DNA from: Linepithema humile | Lineage: Eukaryota > Arthropoda > Insecta > Hymenoptera > Formicidae | Length of the DNA: 64,000 nucleotides | Reading direction: 5' to 3' | NCBI RefSeq assembly: GCF_040581485.1 | Contig: NC_090134.1 | Span: forward strand, 3,844,001-3,908,000 | Part shown: in pieces, positions 51,031 through 64,000 of the stretch | How positions within the stretch are numbered: position 1 is the first letter of the stretch | Layout: every line of letters begins with the position of its first letter | The notes under the pieces: generated by a model | What the model saw: the letters and a program-made list of their open reading frames with translations, nothing else | Database searches by the model: none | Told to the model about the DNA's origin: nothing | Made by a program: the position numbers and the translations under genes

Positions 51031-53427
51031 ACGCGCCATGTAGAAGAACGCAACTACGGCGAGGGCAATTTTTTCAAGATATCCAAAACTTGATGCAGAG
51101 GCCAGTCTTGAGCGTAATATCTCTCGGAATAATCCGTGGAACCCGACCGATTGCGTTTCCACCATACCCACTTCCGTCCGCATGCGTTGTGAGATTTTTC
51201 GTTCATACGTAGGACGTAACTCTTAAGTTCTCGCTAATCTCGCGCATCAGTATGTTTGGCAAAAAGTCTGCTGATATGGTCGCAAACGTGAGAACGTAAC
51301 AGGACGGAATATAATCCGGAATAACCGCGCCTAACATTTGCACGTCTACTTACATGTCACACATTCGCGACGGATTTACTTCAACGTCGGAGTAGCGCTC
51401 GGATTTAAAACAAGCGTTATGTACAAGGTAAAATTTTCTTTAATTATTGATTCTTTTAACGCGACATTTCAATATAATGCTAGTAAAGTGCGGAATATCA
51501 CTCTGAATTCGTGTGACATTTAAATAAATACATTCACATAGCAAAATCTCGAACGTTGAATCACGCGTCTTCGACTTCAAACTTGTTTCGTCTAATCAAG
51601 TATTTATCTTAGACTTCGTACTGTTACATTCTTGCGTCTAATATCTTGAGCGACGCGCGACGCGATGTAGACAAGCGGCTGTAAATATGAAGCGCGATTT
51701 ATCCTCTTGCCAGAAGGTGTCATGATGCAATACACACATATCGAGTAATAGACTAATTCCTAGTTAGAGTTCCTGTGCAGGAAAGGCAGCTTATGGACAA
51801 GTGGACTTTCTCGCCTTTTCTTTCGGCGTCGACACATGCGACGCGACGAATACGGCGAATCAGAAATAGGCACGCGGATCGATGCGCGAATTTTGCTTCG
51901 GATTTATTTCCACGTTGAATAATGATCTTTTTTCGTTCGCTGTCTCTCGCGTTTTCACATCGTTTCCCTTTCTTGCTACTCGTATCTGGAGTGCAGAGCT
52001 GAGCATGGAGACAAGAGACAAAATACGACCGCAAAAATTGGCACAAAGAGAGTTTTCAAACTCACTGTCGTCCAAAAATCTTACGATAAAACGCAGAAAT
52101 GCATTGTTTGCGGAAGAAAAAGCTATTCATTGTAATATATAAGTTAATTAAATAGAAAATATGGAGGAAAAATACATCATCAATTTTAATGCATTTCCTG
52201 GAATGTGTCTTGTAAGACGGGTAATCAAGAATAACTAGTTTTTATCCCAAGATTTATGGACGGTAACATATATTAATCCCAATTACGCATACATATTAAC
52301 AAACGCCGAGAACTATCTTTAGAATTCAACATTTCAGAATTCAGAAATATGTATATTCTCATTTGCCTAAGTTTATTTAAATGGAAAACGATATGCGCGC
52401 GATACATTATACACAGTGGGTTTTTATGGGTTTAAACGGGATGACGCGCTGAGAAGTTGTTCAAAAAGTTTTCGACATAGTACACACAAATAATAATCAC
52501 TATGTCGTATTTCGACATTATGCATAATATTGCTTACGCATAATATTTACTTGCATCGATAGCATAACATATTTATATAAGAGAATCGCGAGATCGTTTT
52601 CCGTTGCATAACGGACGAAGCGATAGCGTTCCAAATACGATTAGCAATAAAAGATAGAGGACGTACAAGCAATCACATCGAGTGTGAAGATCCAGCAGCT
52701 GTAGACGGGCGCTAACACACGAGTGTAGACGCAACAAAATGCTCGTTTCTATTTCAGAAGCTGTCGATAGTTTCGATCGATTTTCCGCGAGATGCCCGGG
52801 ATTTTTTTATCTTCTCATTTTTAGTAGGAAACATTGACAGTATTAAAAGAGTTACAAAGAGTTAAGTAATCCTGTCGAGGTTGTTCCGAGCGTATGCGTG
52901 TATACAATATTATCCGTCGTTAATTTTATATAATATATACATATATATATACATACACATACATTTATATATATATACATATATATAAATACATTTTACG
53001 GGATACACAACGTGTAATTGGCAAGCACTTTAACAAAGTACAATATTAGGATTATTATCATTCTGATTGGATGTAGCGTGCATGGGTGCGTGCGTGGATT
53101 TCGCGACTTTCGCAGGAAATGCGTGAGCGCCTCGCACGAGTACGAATGGCGTCGCGCGTGCGAAGGAATCACACAGGGAGCAAAAAGGGAAATGTCAGAT
53201 GTACAATAATTATTTAGGTACTTATACACATACGGATCCATGTATCGCTATATTGTTTCCGGACTAAAGTTCCTTAGGGGCACGCGAATTTGCTCCGAAT
53301 TCGAACGCCGCCCCGATGTGATGACGGTGCTTTGTTTCTCTTTTAATTGTACTATTAATTTTTATCACCATCCTTACGCAGTATACTTAAGTTATGTAAG
53401 ATTTATTTTGTTATTCTAACATACATA

Positions 53428-53428
<1 letters not shown>
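51031..53428. other. No gene seen
   Basis: No open frame over about 100 codons has recognisable content. A TATATACATA-type repeat lies at about 52927-52990. Confidence 0.5.

Positions 53429-53479
<51 letters not shown>
53429..53479. repeat. (ATT)n microsatellite
   Basis: About 17 pure ATT units followed by further AT-rich sequence. Confidence 0.95.
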
Positions 53480-53480
<1 letters not shown>

Positions 53481-56400
53481 TATTGATTATAATTATTAAT
53501 TAATTAATATTATTGACTATTCAGTATATACTATTATGTTTACTTATGCATATATTATTAAAATATATGGATAAATATTTTCAAATACAAACTTCCGTTC
53601 ACGAAATTTTTTATTTTCTTTTTATCGTACATATACGTACTGAAAACCCTTTAGCCATTGATACCCGTCCCTCATTCACTTTATGTTTGTAACTTCATCA
53701 ATGCATACCCCCGGCTGTACTTCCTTCTCAATTATCGCCAATTATGGTATTTATATTTTAATAGTTTTCTCTGCTTATAGGTAGTTTATTTATTGACAGT
53801 TCCGAAAAAAAAAAAACGTGTCTCGGTTGAGCATCCCTGCTACGCATTGGCAATTATTAATTCCAACTCGCGCGCGGTTCATGTGGGAATTCATATATAT
53901 ATAGCGGATATAACGTAATACTCGCCGAATTAAACATTTTTTAATACGGATTACAAAACACATACAATTTTTCGAAAAATTTGCGAAAAATATCCGAAAA
54001 CTTACACCGCGTACTTATTCATCATCGATATGCAAATCTCTCGAAGCGCGTTATCGAGTTTCTATCACGGAAATGTATATATATGTGAATTATTTCTCAC
54101 CACGTCCATGATCGCGTTGACAGACGATGGTCTGTCGCGCAGGTAATCGTACGATCATCGAGGACACTGCACACACAACGATAAAATTCATTTAAAACGG
54201 AAATTTGATCTTATCGCATTTGGCGATTATTTAAAATAAAAAAAAGAGCCGTAAATCGATATTGATGAGGCTGCCGGCGCACTCGATCGACTGTAACATA
54301 ATTAGGCGGTAACGATTAACGAGTTGAAAATGGGAGAGAGCACACACAATAAGTGGCATAAGCATACCTACGTATAGTATTTTATTGCAAGGCATAGACG
54401 AGCAGCATGTAGACTTACGATTACACGTAGGCGAGATAGCCTTACTACACACACGCATATTATTGGCAGGCACGTCAGCGCAACGTACGCGTGTATGCGT
54501 ACGTGTTCTGTTCTGTAGGACGATGCGTAAGCCGGTGGGTCTCCAATATCCATTACGCGATTGCGTTCAGTTATCCAAAATCAAAGGTTTTCAAATCGAA
54601 CAATATTTTCCTTCGCGTCCCCGGAATTGTTTCCGATAAATCGCGAATCGCTCTCGCGCTATTATCCATTTTCCGATTTCTCGCAAATTTCAATCGTGTG
54701 ACATCCGCTGTGTCGGCATTGAGTCGAAGAGAGTATCTTCGGTGAAAAGCATTGGAGACGACTGGCCCAAGCGAACTCACCTATGTGCAGAAGGTTCGTG
54801 CTGTCCCTTCGCGACAGCTATGTGCTCGTGCGTTTAATGGTACGATGAGAATCACAGTGTGCGTGAAAACGAAAACATTCGCATATCAGTTTTTACTTCA
54901 TATCAAGGTGCATCAACGACGGTGAACCATCCACCAAAACTCGATCGTAGGCTATTGTAAACGCGCGTATGTTGTGTGCGAAAACAAACCCGGCGCAGAT
55001 CCGGCGCGGGCTCTCTAATTAACCATCGCTCTCGCGCAATTAATCCGGATGGCGCGGGGGGAAACCACTCGAATTGCGACGCGAGACACACCGCGACCTC
55101 GATCATACGGAGGACGTACGAGTCGCGCGACAGCAGAGCAGAGCGGCTCTTTATTCGTTGAATCTCAGGAATAGACGTTAACGCATTCGCCGACGTAGAC
55201 TCGCGATTTCGAACTGATATTTTTTATTCGGCCTTTCCCCGCCGCGATATATATATATTTTACCGTCAGAGTCTCGGAAAAAAGTTTTAACAGATCCCAT
55301 CGTCGCGTGTTTTTACGCAAACGTATAGAGACGTTAATCGCTTTTGTACATATAGAAGAAGTTGCATGTCAGTAGAGACGCTCATACTCGTTGATGCCTT
55401 CCTTTATATGTTTCGAACGACTGTATTGTTACGCGAATGCACTCACACGGCGACGACAAGCGGGCAGTCTGCACGAACCTGAAACCAGGTCAGGGGATGA
55501 GAGCTTATGCTTAGCGCGTAAAATTGAAATTATCGATTAATCTCGCCAGCCGGATGTTCGAGTATTCGATACGAAAGGCAAACACGGCGCGCGGAGCTTT
55601 ATCGTTTATATCGACGGAACACCGTAATAAATTTGTACGTCTAAAGTGCAAATTTATAAACTATGCCCGGTGAGAGCCGCTTTAATTTCGCTCAATGTTT
55701 ATCCGTCTAATTGTATCGATCTGATTATCAAGCAATTTTCTAATTTTCGCTACTCGCAATCAGTTTTTATTAACTTAAAAATTATATGGATAAAAAAAAG
55801 AATTAAAAATATTAATTGGCAAAAAAAACGAAATAAAGACAGAAATATACAACCGACACGCAAGTGTATTCTTTAAATAAAAAAATAAAAAAAGCCCTCA
55901 ACCCTTGACCCGGGCTGATAATTATTACTGTTAAAATGGGGAGAGAAGTGCGCGAGACAGAACAATAGTAATAAATATTAAGATTAACGTAACTGATATC
56001 CGATCGATAAAAGATGGCGAGCGGCAAATAGTTGCTCGTCGAAGTAGTTGCTCATGGAAGAGAAGATCGAGTGATCGAGTGATCGACAAGAGAAACGCGG
56101 TGGCGGTCAAGAGAGAAAAATTGGCACATTTTAATCCTAGATTTATAGACGCTCGATATATATTTTAAACTTCTAATTAGGAGACTGACTGAAAATTAGA
56201 GAAAAAGAGGCATGAGACATATATTGCCGGCGGAAGAAAGGTTGTCACGGTTTATCTACACGATTTACTCTTATTGGCGTTTCGATCGCGGATTTAAATT
56301 CTAATAGATGCAAAAGATTCGCTGTTAATGAAGTACTTGTTACGTGAAAAATTTTTTACGATTCGGCATTAATCCGATCGAGTGTGATCACGTGTGATCC

Positions 56401-57070
56401 CGATATCTTTTGAATATATACATATATATATACAAAGAGAAATGTTATATGTTGTCGCGAATTTGGAAATTCAAGAATAAAAATAATGTTTCGACAACGA
56501 GGAACGTTGTAGAGGCGTGTAGAGGGGAGAACTGTTATTCGGACTGATGTAATTTAAGATAAGTCTCACAAAGTTTCCAAGCTACACGCTTGATCGCGCA
56601 CAAAAGGCATACCGCGAATCGTCCGGTGCTTCACGTGTTCCCTCGCTCTCATAGAGTCCTTATTCTCTAATTAATATCGCGATTAATTACCTAAGCAAAC
56701 TTAAAACTGTTGCGCACTTTGTCCACGATCGGAGAAGCGTGAAACGACGCGATCACGTCGCGCGCGAGCGGCTAATTTCGACGATTCGCTTCGCTCAACA
56801 TCTTCTCTTCTATAAACCGCCGCACCGTGAGCGAGTAAGGAGAAAAGGAAACGTAAGCGAGTATAATGAAAATGAATATATCAGTTCACACACACGGGAG
56901 AACCTACTACGCAATGAATCCAATAGCAATAAATGTAAAAAGAAAGGGAGGAGGAGGAGAGGAGACAACCTCGCGGAAACGCCGAAACGTATGTAATAAT
57001 CGACGCTATGTATATCGTTTTCAACTAATGTCCATTCGTTTCTGCGTTTCCGCTGCGATCACTCTACACT
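53480..57070. other. No gene seen
   Basis: Alternating AT-rich DNA and CpG-rich patches (54960-55160, 55430-55620) with only short unrecognised open frames. Confidence 0.5.
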
Positions 57071-57188
57071 ATACATATATAAATAAATAAATAAATGAAT
57101 AAATGAATACATATATATGAAAAAAATATATATATTATATGTCAAGAGATATTTATACTAGTATTTTAATAGTTTAGTACATAATACG

Positions 57189-57220
<32 letters not shown>

Positions 57221-57673
57221 TAAAAGAGAAAAGGGCGAATGTAACATATACAAAGGTGTCGGACAGTATGCGAGAAAAACCGAGCGAGCAAGAGTGTGTG
57301 AGAAAAAGTGAAAGAGTAACTGGGACACTGTACATATATAAAACACACATAGAAATATTATATATTCTACGATATATTATATACATATATTGAATATGAC
57401 TAGTGATACAGATATATACATAGAGTTATTGTATACACCAGCATATAGAGACAAATATGTGAATAGGAATTAATCTAAACTGAAATTAACTATAGGCAAT
57501 GAGTATTTAGAGAGTAAGACAAAGTTTATTATGTAAAGATGCATAGGCATTATTACTACGGGGACACCTAATCATAATTATTGACATTATGATAAAAAAA
57601 TTAGGCAGAGGAAGAAAACCTAGCGCGATGAGAACATGTTGATAAAAAGTTCTTAGGTAGGACTATATAATAT

Positions 57674-57706
<33 letters not shown>

Positions 57707-57770
57707 CTTTATTGTTTGTACATTGGGCACGAGTGCTCTCTTATTTTACTGTGATCCATGTTTTGTACAA
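57071..57770. other. AT-rich block with clustered AATAAA signals
   Basis: Four plus-strand AATAAA hexamers lie at 57082-57103. Beyond them are (AT)n runs (57190-57220 and 57668-57707), and TTTATTGTTTGTACATTGGG near 57709. This resembles the end of a long 3' untranslated region, but simple AT repeats produce AATAAA by chance. No transcript can be assigned. Confidence 0.3.
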
Positions 57771-58739
57771 TTTTCGAAGGTCGCATTGCATACACATGGG
57801 CCGGCATTAGGCAGCGTTGCTTTTTCGCCGTTTTTATCCCTCGACTCGTCGTTTTGGGTAGAGCAATCGCGTTTTTGACGAAAATTTGCCTACGTGTAGA
57901 ATTCTCGCGAACATCACTTACACTGAAATATAACGCGGAACGTGTACTAAAAATTCACACAGCGAATATTCGATAACATTTCATCGGGATCCCCTGGACT
58001 CAAAAGACGTCATTGTCGATAAGCTTTTCACAAATCATTGATTTCGCCTGACTGACGTCGCTATCAAAATTCGCATTATTTTTATCTTGTTAAAAATTGG
58101 TCAAATTCCATCGGAAGATTTGTTTGAGATATTTTTCGATGAAACAGCCTGTTGTATACGAGGCATGCCGTTCTTCCGATCGTAATGGGCAAAATGGAAT
58201 CATCTTACAAACGTGACGATAAGAAACGATGTTTGTACATTTTTTGATCGATTTGCACGCTTATAATTTTTTCCGCCGAAACAGAACTACGATTATTTGG
58301 ATGACATCACAGTCTGACATTCGTTCACATCCAATCTTAGCGACCGTATTTTTCTTTCGCTGTAGACGCGAGATCAATGAAAGAACGTAATCGATCCTCG
58401 CGGACTGACCGAGTTCGAAAAATACACCGGATGGTTCATTCATATCAATGTAAAACTTACTCGTAAAACGACAACAAATGCGGGATAACGAAAGTGTTAG
58501 ATTGGTACGAAAGGTTTGTTGTAGTTATTGAAAAAAAAATTGAAAATAAAATTATACTGTTCCGAAATAATTTTAATTAATAAAATAAAGTTTTTTATTA
58601 TATATATAAAAAATATTTTAATCCCCTTTTTAAAAAATTTCGATTCGTAACATTATTCAAAACAGAATTTTATAGAAAAAATAGCGATAAACCTTTCGCA
58701 CTAACTTAATGTCTTTGTATAACTTTTCCTTCGCTGTGA
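57771..58739. other. No gene seen
   Basis: Short unrecognised open frames only; AT-rich at 58530-58640. Confidence 0.5.
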
Positions 58740-59880
58740 AATGAAGTGAAAGCGCTAAACGGCTCTATGATGAAAGCATTTGTGGATCGGTGGGCTTGCG
58801 AAACGATGCGGGAAATCGCGGGAAGAAATCATGCGAGTGATTCGTCGAGCAGATTCGCGAGTCTCACGGAATTGCATTACGCGAAAACTTCGCGAGGTGC
58901 ACGCGCGTGTCGAAGTGCATCTCTTAGTCGCGTTGAGGATGCGAGGAAGCGGGAGGGATACGATAGAAGGGGGGGGTGGGTAGGGGATATCAAGCAAAGG
59001 TATCCTCCGGCTTGTAGTACACGTTGCACATACACGTGCGCGCACACTCCCGAGACCGATAGAAAGAGAAAGAGACGGACAAAGAAGGAAAATCGGGATA
59101 GAAGGGGAGAGAGGAGGGATGCTTCTGGAGTTACCCACAGTTGCAGCGAATCGACCTTTCGCGCGTTGGTCGAATACACACGCGCACCGGCGACGTGGAC
59201 AAAAGAAATCGGTGGCTGATATAAATTCGGAGACACGCGTGCGGAGCGCAAGAGAGAGAGAGAGAGAGAGAGAGAGAAGGAGTGATAAGGAACGAGGGAG
59301 AGAGGGTGCAAAAGGATCGGGAAAGGGAAGGAAGCATAGGTCAGGGGTGATATTCACCTGGCACCGCCCCAAGTCACGCCTACCTGCGCGATTCCGAGCG
59401 TAGGTAGGCACGCCTACGCGTGCGGCACCAACACGCGACGCATCCACGGACGCACACACGCGCGCTTTGTATCCACGTGGTCGTACATGTCCAACGTAGG
59501 TATGCACATACCGCAGGCAGGTGTGCGAGCGTCCGATATCTGAGCATGCTAAGCCTACGCCTACCACTGCCTTCTCGTCCGCGCACACATTGACAACGCG
59601 CGATCGACTGCCGCTGCCGCCACCGCTGTCGTCGTCATCGTCGTGCCGAATCGCGTCTGACTTCTACCGCGAACGTCGGCTGCTACTACTAGCCCAGTTA
59701 GAGGCATCGCACGAGGCGCACGTTTTGCGAGTTTGCGGGTCGGGTCACCCGGTGACACGTTCCTGTAGCGTATCCGCGTTACTACGTGCTTGTGCTACAA
59801 GCGAGGCTTGGTACTCGATTTTCGGATGCCGAGCGTGTCGTGCGATCACGCGACTAAAAGTCTATAGCGCCAGGAAGTAA
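58740..59880. other. CpG-rich patch with purine-rich core
   Basis: The patch is GC-rich, with a purine-rich plus strand at 58930-59340 and a GA run at 59250-59277. It gives long overlapping frames (277 codons minus, 157 and 119 codons plus) that are low-complexity and contain no domain I recognise. It may be a regulatory island or promoter of an unseen gene. Confidence 0.4.
59250..59277. repeat. (GA)n microsatellite
   Basis: Twenty-eight bases of pure AG/GA repeat. Confidence 0.95.
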
Positions 59881-60692
59881 TCGAGCGACCCTTATGTATA
59901 GGGATGACAAGATTGACGACGGGTTTATGCCAGATAATTTCCAAAGAACATGAAGTCTATCCGAAAATAATATGATTTCGTTCATATATTGAGAATTTAC
60001 GATCTTTCGGTTATAAAGAATTAAAAATGAGCAGGATTATTTCAAGCTGAATTATTCTTCAAGCATTGCGAATGAACAACTTTATAAAGGACTTTATACA
60101 GAGATGCTTATAAGAATCCAGTTATAACTTGGATAGTTTGTATCTTGAGTTAAACTTGTATATCTTTCGAATGGCAGTTCGACAAAAAACTAAGTTTATC
60201 GCTCTTTTAAACATCTATCGTGCGATTAATGTTACTATCAGTACCGTGAATATCGATAATACCGATTGCACGGCGATGTTTAAACTAAAAGACAGGATGT
60301 AATTGCATTTTGAATATTATTGGATGATAAGACAACGAAGGACGAAAGTTAATTTGTTATCGTTCAAAAGATCGCTATATGTTTAATGCCGTCATTTTTT
60401 TCATAACGATATTGTGATGATTGTAAAAAACGATTTAAACTATCGAACAAAAAAGTAAATGAATCTCGAGCACCATTAGTTTTTTTCGACGTAATATTTT
60501 GAATACCAAATTAATGAAAGGATAAGCTTATATAAAAGAAAGTGTGAAATATCGCAAGCAAAGTTACAGGAGGCAATTGACAGTGGCATTAATAGCCGAA
60601 TCAAATCGATTTATCCGTCGTGATTGTATTTTTTACGAAGCTCGCAATTCTTCTTTCGTAACGCGGAAGAGTAGGCAGCCTCGTTCGCGTTG

Positions 60693-60693
<1 letters not shown>
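59881..60693. other. No gene seen
   Basis: AT-rich DNA without an open frame of note. Confidence 0.5.

Positions 60694-60740
<47 letters not shown>
60694..60740. repeat. (CGT)n microsatellite
   Basis: About 16 CGT units. Depending on frame it reads as Arg, Ser or Val homopolymer, which creates the spurious open frames at 60544-61208. Confidence 0.95.
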
Positions 60741-62459
60741 GGTTCACATCCGCGCACACGTGTGTCCCACATCTACAAGATAGAGACAGAAAGATGCGTG
60801 TGTATGCAACGCGCGCGGCGAGATGCAGCAGTGTATACCGACTCGTGGAGCACGTGCATCCCCCCGCGCGCGATGGGCCGCGGGTACGTGCCTGCTTGTC
60901 GCTCCGTTATTAATGGGATCTCTTCCGCGGGAATTCCGCCAATAAGGTCGACGCGCAGGATCACGGCCTCTCTCTTTCTCGCTCTCCGTCTCTGTCGCTG
61001 TTTCCCCCGCGTTCTCCCCCGTCCGCACCCCCTATCTCGACGCTCAGGCTTGTCAAGCCGCTCTTTCTCTCTCTCCGGTCGAGCTTTTCAAAGTACACCG
61101 CGTACATGTAAAAAAAAGTGTAGAAAAAAATTGTACGCCCGACACGTCATATCTTACGGGGCGTGCAGCTTGCCGACGCTCTCGCCGACGCTCGATAACC
61201 GCGTTTGATGAATACCGATTTATCGCACCGTGTGTGCGTGCGTATCGTGTTTGTAAAACATGTGTGGGAGTATCTCACCTGTACGCGTAGTATCTTTCAT
61301 CCAGCGCATTCGTCTGCGAAGGTGTTCGCAAAACAATTTGGTATCTCGCCCGGAAGGTAATCGAAAGCCGTGATCATGTATCGGGAAGAATTACAACGGC
61401 AGAATCGCAATGCGAAATGTACGAAACGTTAAATTATCACGACAGAAAAGTGTTGTCTTTCGCGAATAAGAGCGTGAAGATTTTAAAAAATAACTTAGCA
61501 TCGCGCTCGAAGAATATTGAAACAATTTCGAAAATAATATTTAAAATATTTGAACTTTTTGAGGTATTTTAAGAACACATTTTCATACAGAGTTCTGATT
61601 ATATGTCGACGAAAAAAATAATCGTGCAGGAAAATATAATAAAGACTAAGGATACCGGGAATCATCAACATTGTCAGTTGTATTGTGCACCCGTTGCATA
61701 TTTCGCGTCCGAGGCACATCCGTTTTCGTCATTGTTCCGCGGAGCAACATTGTATAACCGCAATATGTACTTAGTAAGCACGTTCGGGATCCACGAATGC
61801 ATTTCTGCTGTTTCCGCGTCACTTTTTTTCGTGGGCACGTATTAACAATTGACGAAAGAAATGTGCGTAAAAGAAGCACGAAGAGGAGGCTTGGCCCTTT
61901 AAATTATTATCTGTAATTCAATAAGTTTTTTTTTACACTTCTACGTTGGAAATAATTTGCAGCGACATGCTATTTTACTTACGATGTGTGAACGCTTTCT
62001 TTCCGGCAAAATATCGTTTTTCGCAACGTTGACGAAAATAACATCCGTTCGCCGAGGCTCGATTACAGCGCGATTGAGTTCTACGTTAATCCTTTTTTCG
62101 TTTAATTCCCCGGTAATCAACAGAGACAGAGAAGGAAAGAGAGAAAAAGAAATCACATATACATGTACACACGCGTACAGATACATACAGAGAAACACAT
62201 ACACACGCAGAGACACAATCGCAGTGTTCAATATTTTCGGAATCACCCTGTAGATCGGAATCTCGCATATAGTACTAACAGATTGTATAACACTTAACTA
62301 AGCTTTCCGTAACGATACGAAAGACATACGAACCTACGAATTGTTATGTTTTCTACAGTAACGTTTGTACTACCGACTTACAACAATATTTGTACAATAT
62401 ACGATAAAAGAGAACGTACCTATACAACATAGGTTACCCAGATGCAATAACTTTTTTAA
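60741..62459. other. No gene seen
   Basis: A CpG-rich patch (60741-61270) passes into AT-rich DNA. The string TCACCCTGTAG near 62244 resembles the end of the inverted-repeat element at 41868-42252. A (CACA)-type stretch with ACACATACACACGCAG lies near 62200. Confidence 0.5.
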
Positions 62460-62880
62460 ACGGTGTTACCGGTTACCGGAATATTTTTCATACTTGTAAC
62501 GACTCTCGTTGCGGCGCCCGCGCACCGTCCGTCCGTCCGTCACGACGCGGACGCGACGCGGCCCGGTCCCGCGGCGACCACTACTCGTTTCGTTTTGTGC
62601 CAACCAGTCTTAGATTTTGCTTTTTCAGGATTTAATAACATGGTGTTAAAGCGTAACAACACATGTAACCCGATCTTTAAGAAATCAATGCCCATGCCAT
62701 TCCATCTCAGCACATCTCGACACCAAGCACCTACGCCCATTCGCTTGATTATCGAATGTCAGAGGGAGAGAAAGAGAAAGAAGAAAAGGGAGAGAGTGTG
62801 TATGCGCGCGTGTGTGTATGTGAGAGAGAAAGGGAGAAAGTTGAAAGACAGAGGGAAATGTGTAGTGTACACATAGTTTG
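62460..62880. other. Coding-like island of unknown nature
   Basis: Between about 62580 and 62760 the composition is unlike its surroundings: balanced, non-repetitive and open on both strands. On the plus strand GCTTTTTCAG (ending at 62628) looks like a splice acceptor, followed by an ATG at 62640 opening 79 codons. On the minus strand a 66-codon frame starts at 62740 (MGVGAWCRDVLRWNG...). I recognise neither product. It might be a short exon, a conserved RNA or chance. Confidence 0.25.
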
Positions 62881-62885
62881 TCAGT

Positions 62886-62911
62886 AAAAAAAAAAAAAAA
62901 AAAAAAAAAAA
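62886..62911. repeat. Poly-A run of 26
   Basis: Uninterrupted A26, preceded by about 130 bases of GA/GT-rich sequence. No AATAAA lies just upstream, so a retrocopy tail is not supported. Confidence 0.9.
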
Positions 62912-64000
62912 CAAACATTGTTCTTCGAACGAGCGAGAGACGGAATTTGAGCGCCGACGAGAAAATGTTTGTTTGCGACGAGACTCTCGAAACTATCTCG
63001 CGGCGTTAGTAATTCGATTATCGGACTTTGCGAGGGCGGATACAGGAGGAAAGCTGTAAACGGAACGCAAACGCCAATGGTGCCGTTACGATCTCTCCGC
63101 GATGCATTCGGCAACTCGATATTCCGATGCGCCGAGTCGTCGCGGAAAATTAAGAGCAATATAACTCGCACTTGTCATAGCTCAGAATGAAATAGTTTTT
63201 AGAATTTAACAAATTTTCATGCGCAGAAATATCATTGACATTTTTAATCACGTTTGAAAGTCTTGTTTAATTGAAAACCTAAAGATCTTCAATTTTCTGT
63301 ATCACAAAAAGGGATGCAATCGAGTATTAATATCACGGTCGTTTACTTTGAGATTTTCTTCGTCGCACTCCGGAGATTGTCCAGTTCGAATTGAAGCACG
63401 AAAAATTATCAATTGAAGGCGAAGGAAAAGGAACGAACGATGAAAACATATCGATAAAATAAAAATACGATCGTATCAAGACAGTTGAACAAACTGTATG
63501 ATGTATGTCGTTTATTAATATTGTCAGTAAAAAAAACTCAGTTACAAAATGCTCAGACATAAGCGATTTAGTTTTAATATTATTCTCCATTTTAGTTTCA
63601 TTTTATTTTATATATTTTAGATTAAAAAAGTTAATTTCTTTCATCATGATGTAAATTACACCATTATATTCTGTATTGCGAAAATTTTTTAATTATACAT
63701 AAAGAAACGCTATCATACAGAGAGAATAATCGATACAAAATTTCAGTATTACGAATTAAATTTTCTTCAGCCGCCAGCGTTCACATCACGTTAATCAAAT
63801 GTGTTAAATTACTTCCACACGCGTTTAATCAACTTTTCTTTTAACTGTTTTCCTTTGACGAAGTGTTCCTGCTAAAAACTCTCGGACGATTTTTCTCGAC
63901 CGTCGAGCACACCGAAATATTTTATCCGGTTGCACTTTCGCTTCTCTATTTTTTGGACACCTTGTATGTGTACGATATCGCGTGATACTCGGAACTCCCG
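62912..64000. other. No gene seen to the window end
   Basis: A CpG-rich patch to about 63180 is followed by AT-rich DNA. GGACACCTTGTATG at about 63955 matches the terminal motif shared with the inverted-repeat element at 41868-42252; an element could continue past the window edge. Confidence 0.5.

Noticed and set aside
58755..59588. A 277-codon minus-strand frame
   Set aside because: It crosses the GA repeat and a CpG-rich patch, with Ser/Leu and Arg/Cys low complexity and no recognisable domain.
60690..61208. Ser- or Arg-homopolymer protein
   Set aside because: It is produced by the (CGT)n microsatellite.
62463..62876. A 137-codon frame with a signal-peptide-like start
   Set aside because: It begins at GTG, has no ATG before residue 60, and ends in repeat-derived Lys/Arg sequence.
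1..64000. CRISPR arrays, bacterial operons, prophage or viral genes
   Set aside because: No regularly spaced identical repeats, no gene clusters, and no recognisable viral or transposase proteins were seen.

Overview
The window looks like a piece of an insect nuclear genome. Hymenoptera, probably an ant, is my best guess from the overall texture: AT-rich background broken by GC-rich, CpG-rich patches, many microsatellites, and small inverted-repeat DNA elements. That species-level guess is inference. The only protein-coding gene I can defend is a plus-strand BTB/POZ zinc-finger transcription factor at about 37.4-43.8 kb. Its BTB domain begins MGSEHYCLRWNNHQSN and closely resembles what I remember of the mamo (maternal gene required for meiosis) family.

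The gene model has three coding exons, and both introns are phase 0. Exon A (37449-38549) carries the BTB domain, two polyglutamine tracts and a long alternating Arg-acid repeat. Exon B (39269-39361) is a 31-codon linker. Exon C (43196-43789) carries four C2H2 zinc fingers, one isolated and three clustered. Joined, they encode 595 residues. After the TGA stop the same frame stays open for 111 more codons, so stop-codon readthrough is worth testing.

The 37 kb upstream has no convincing coding sequence. It holds CpG-rich patches (9.7-10.0, 19.1-21.5, 27.0-28.7 kb), one of which may contain a distal promoter or untranslated first exon of this gene. It also holds a 500-base purine-rich block (11.9-12.4 kb), old tandem duplications, and a 396-base inverted-repeat element flanked by TA (25509-25904). 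A second such element (41868-42252) lies in the second intron. Downstream of the gene are a possible long 3' untranslated region, a foldback with arms of about 90 bases (45489-45691), AT- and ATT-rich repeats, a cluster of AATAAA signals near 57.08 kb, and CpG-rich patches at 58.7-61.2 kb.

I found no operon, CRISPR array, tRNA, rRNA, virus or intact transposase gene. I see no strong case for a wholly new biological system. The most useful leads are the possible readthrough extension, the coding repeats, and the inverted-repeat elements in and beside the gene.
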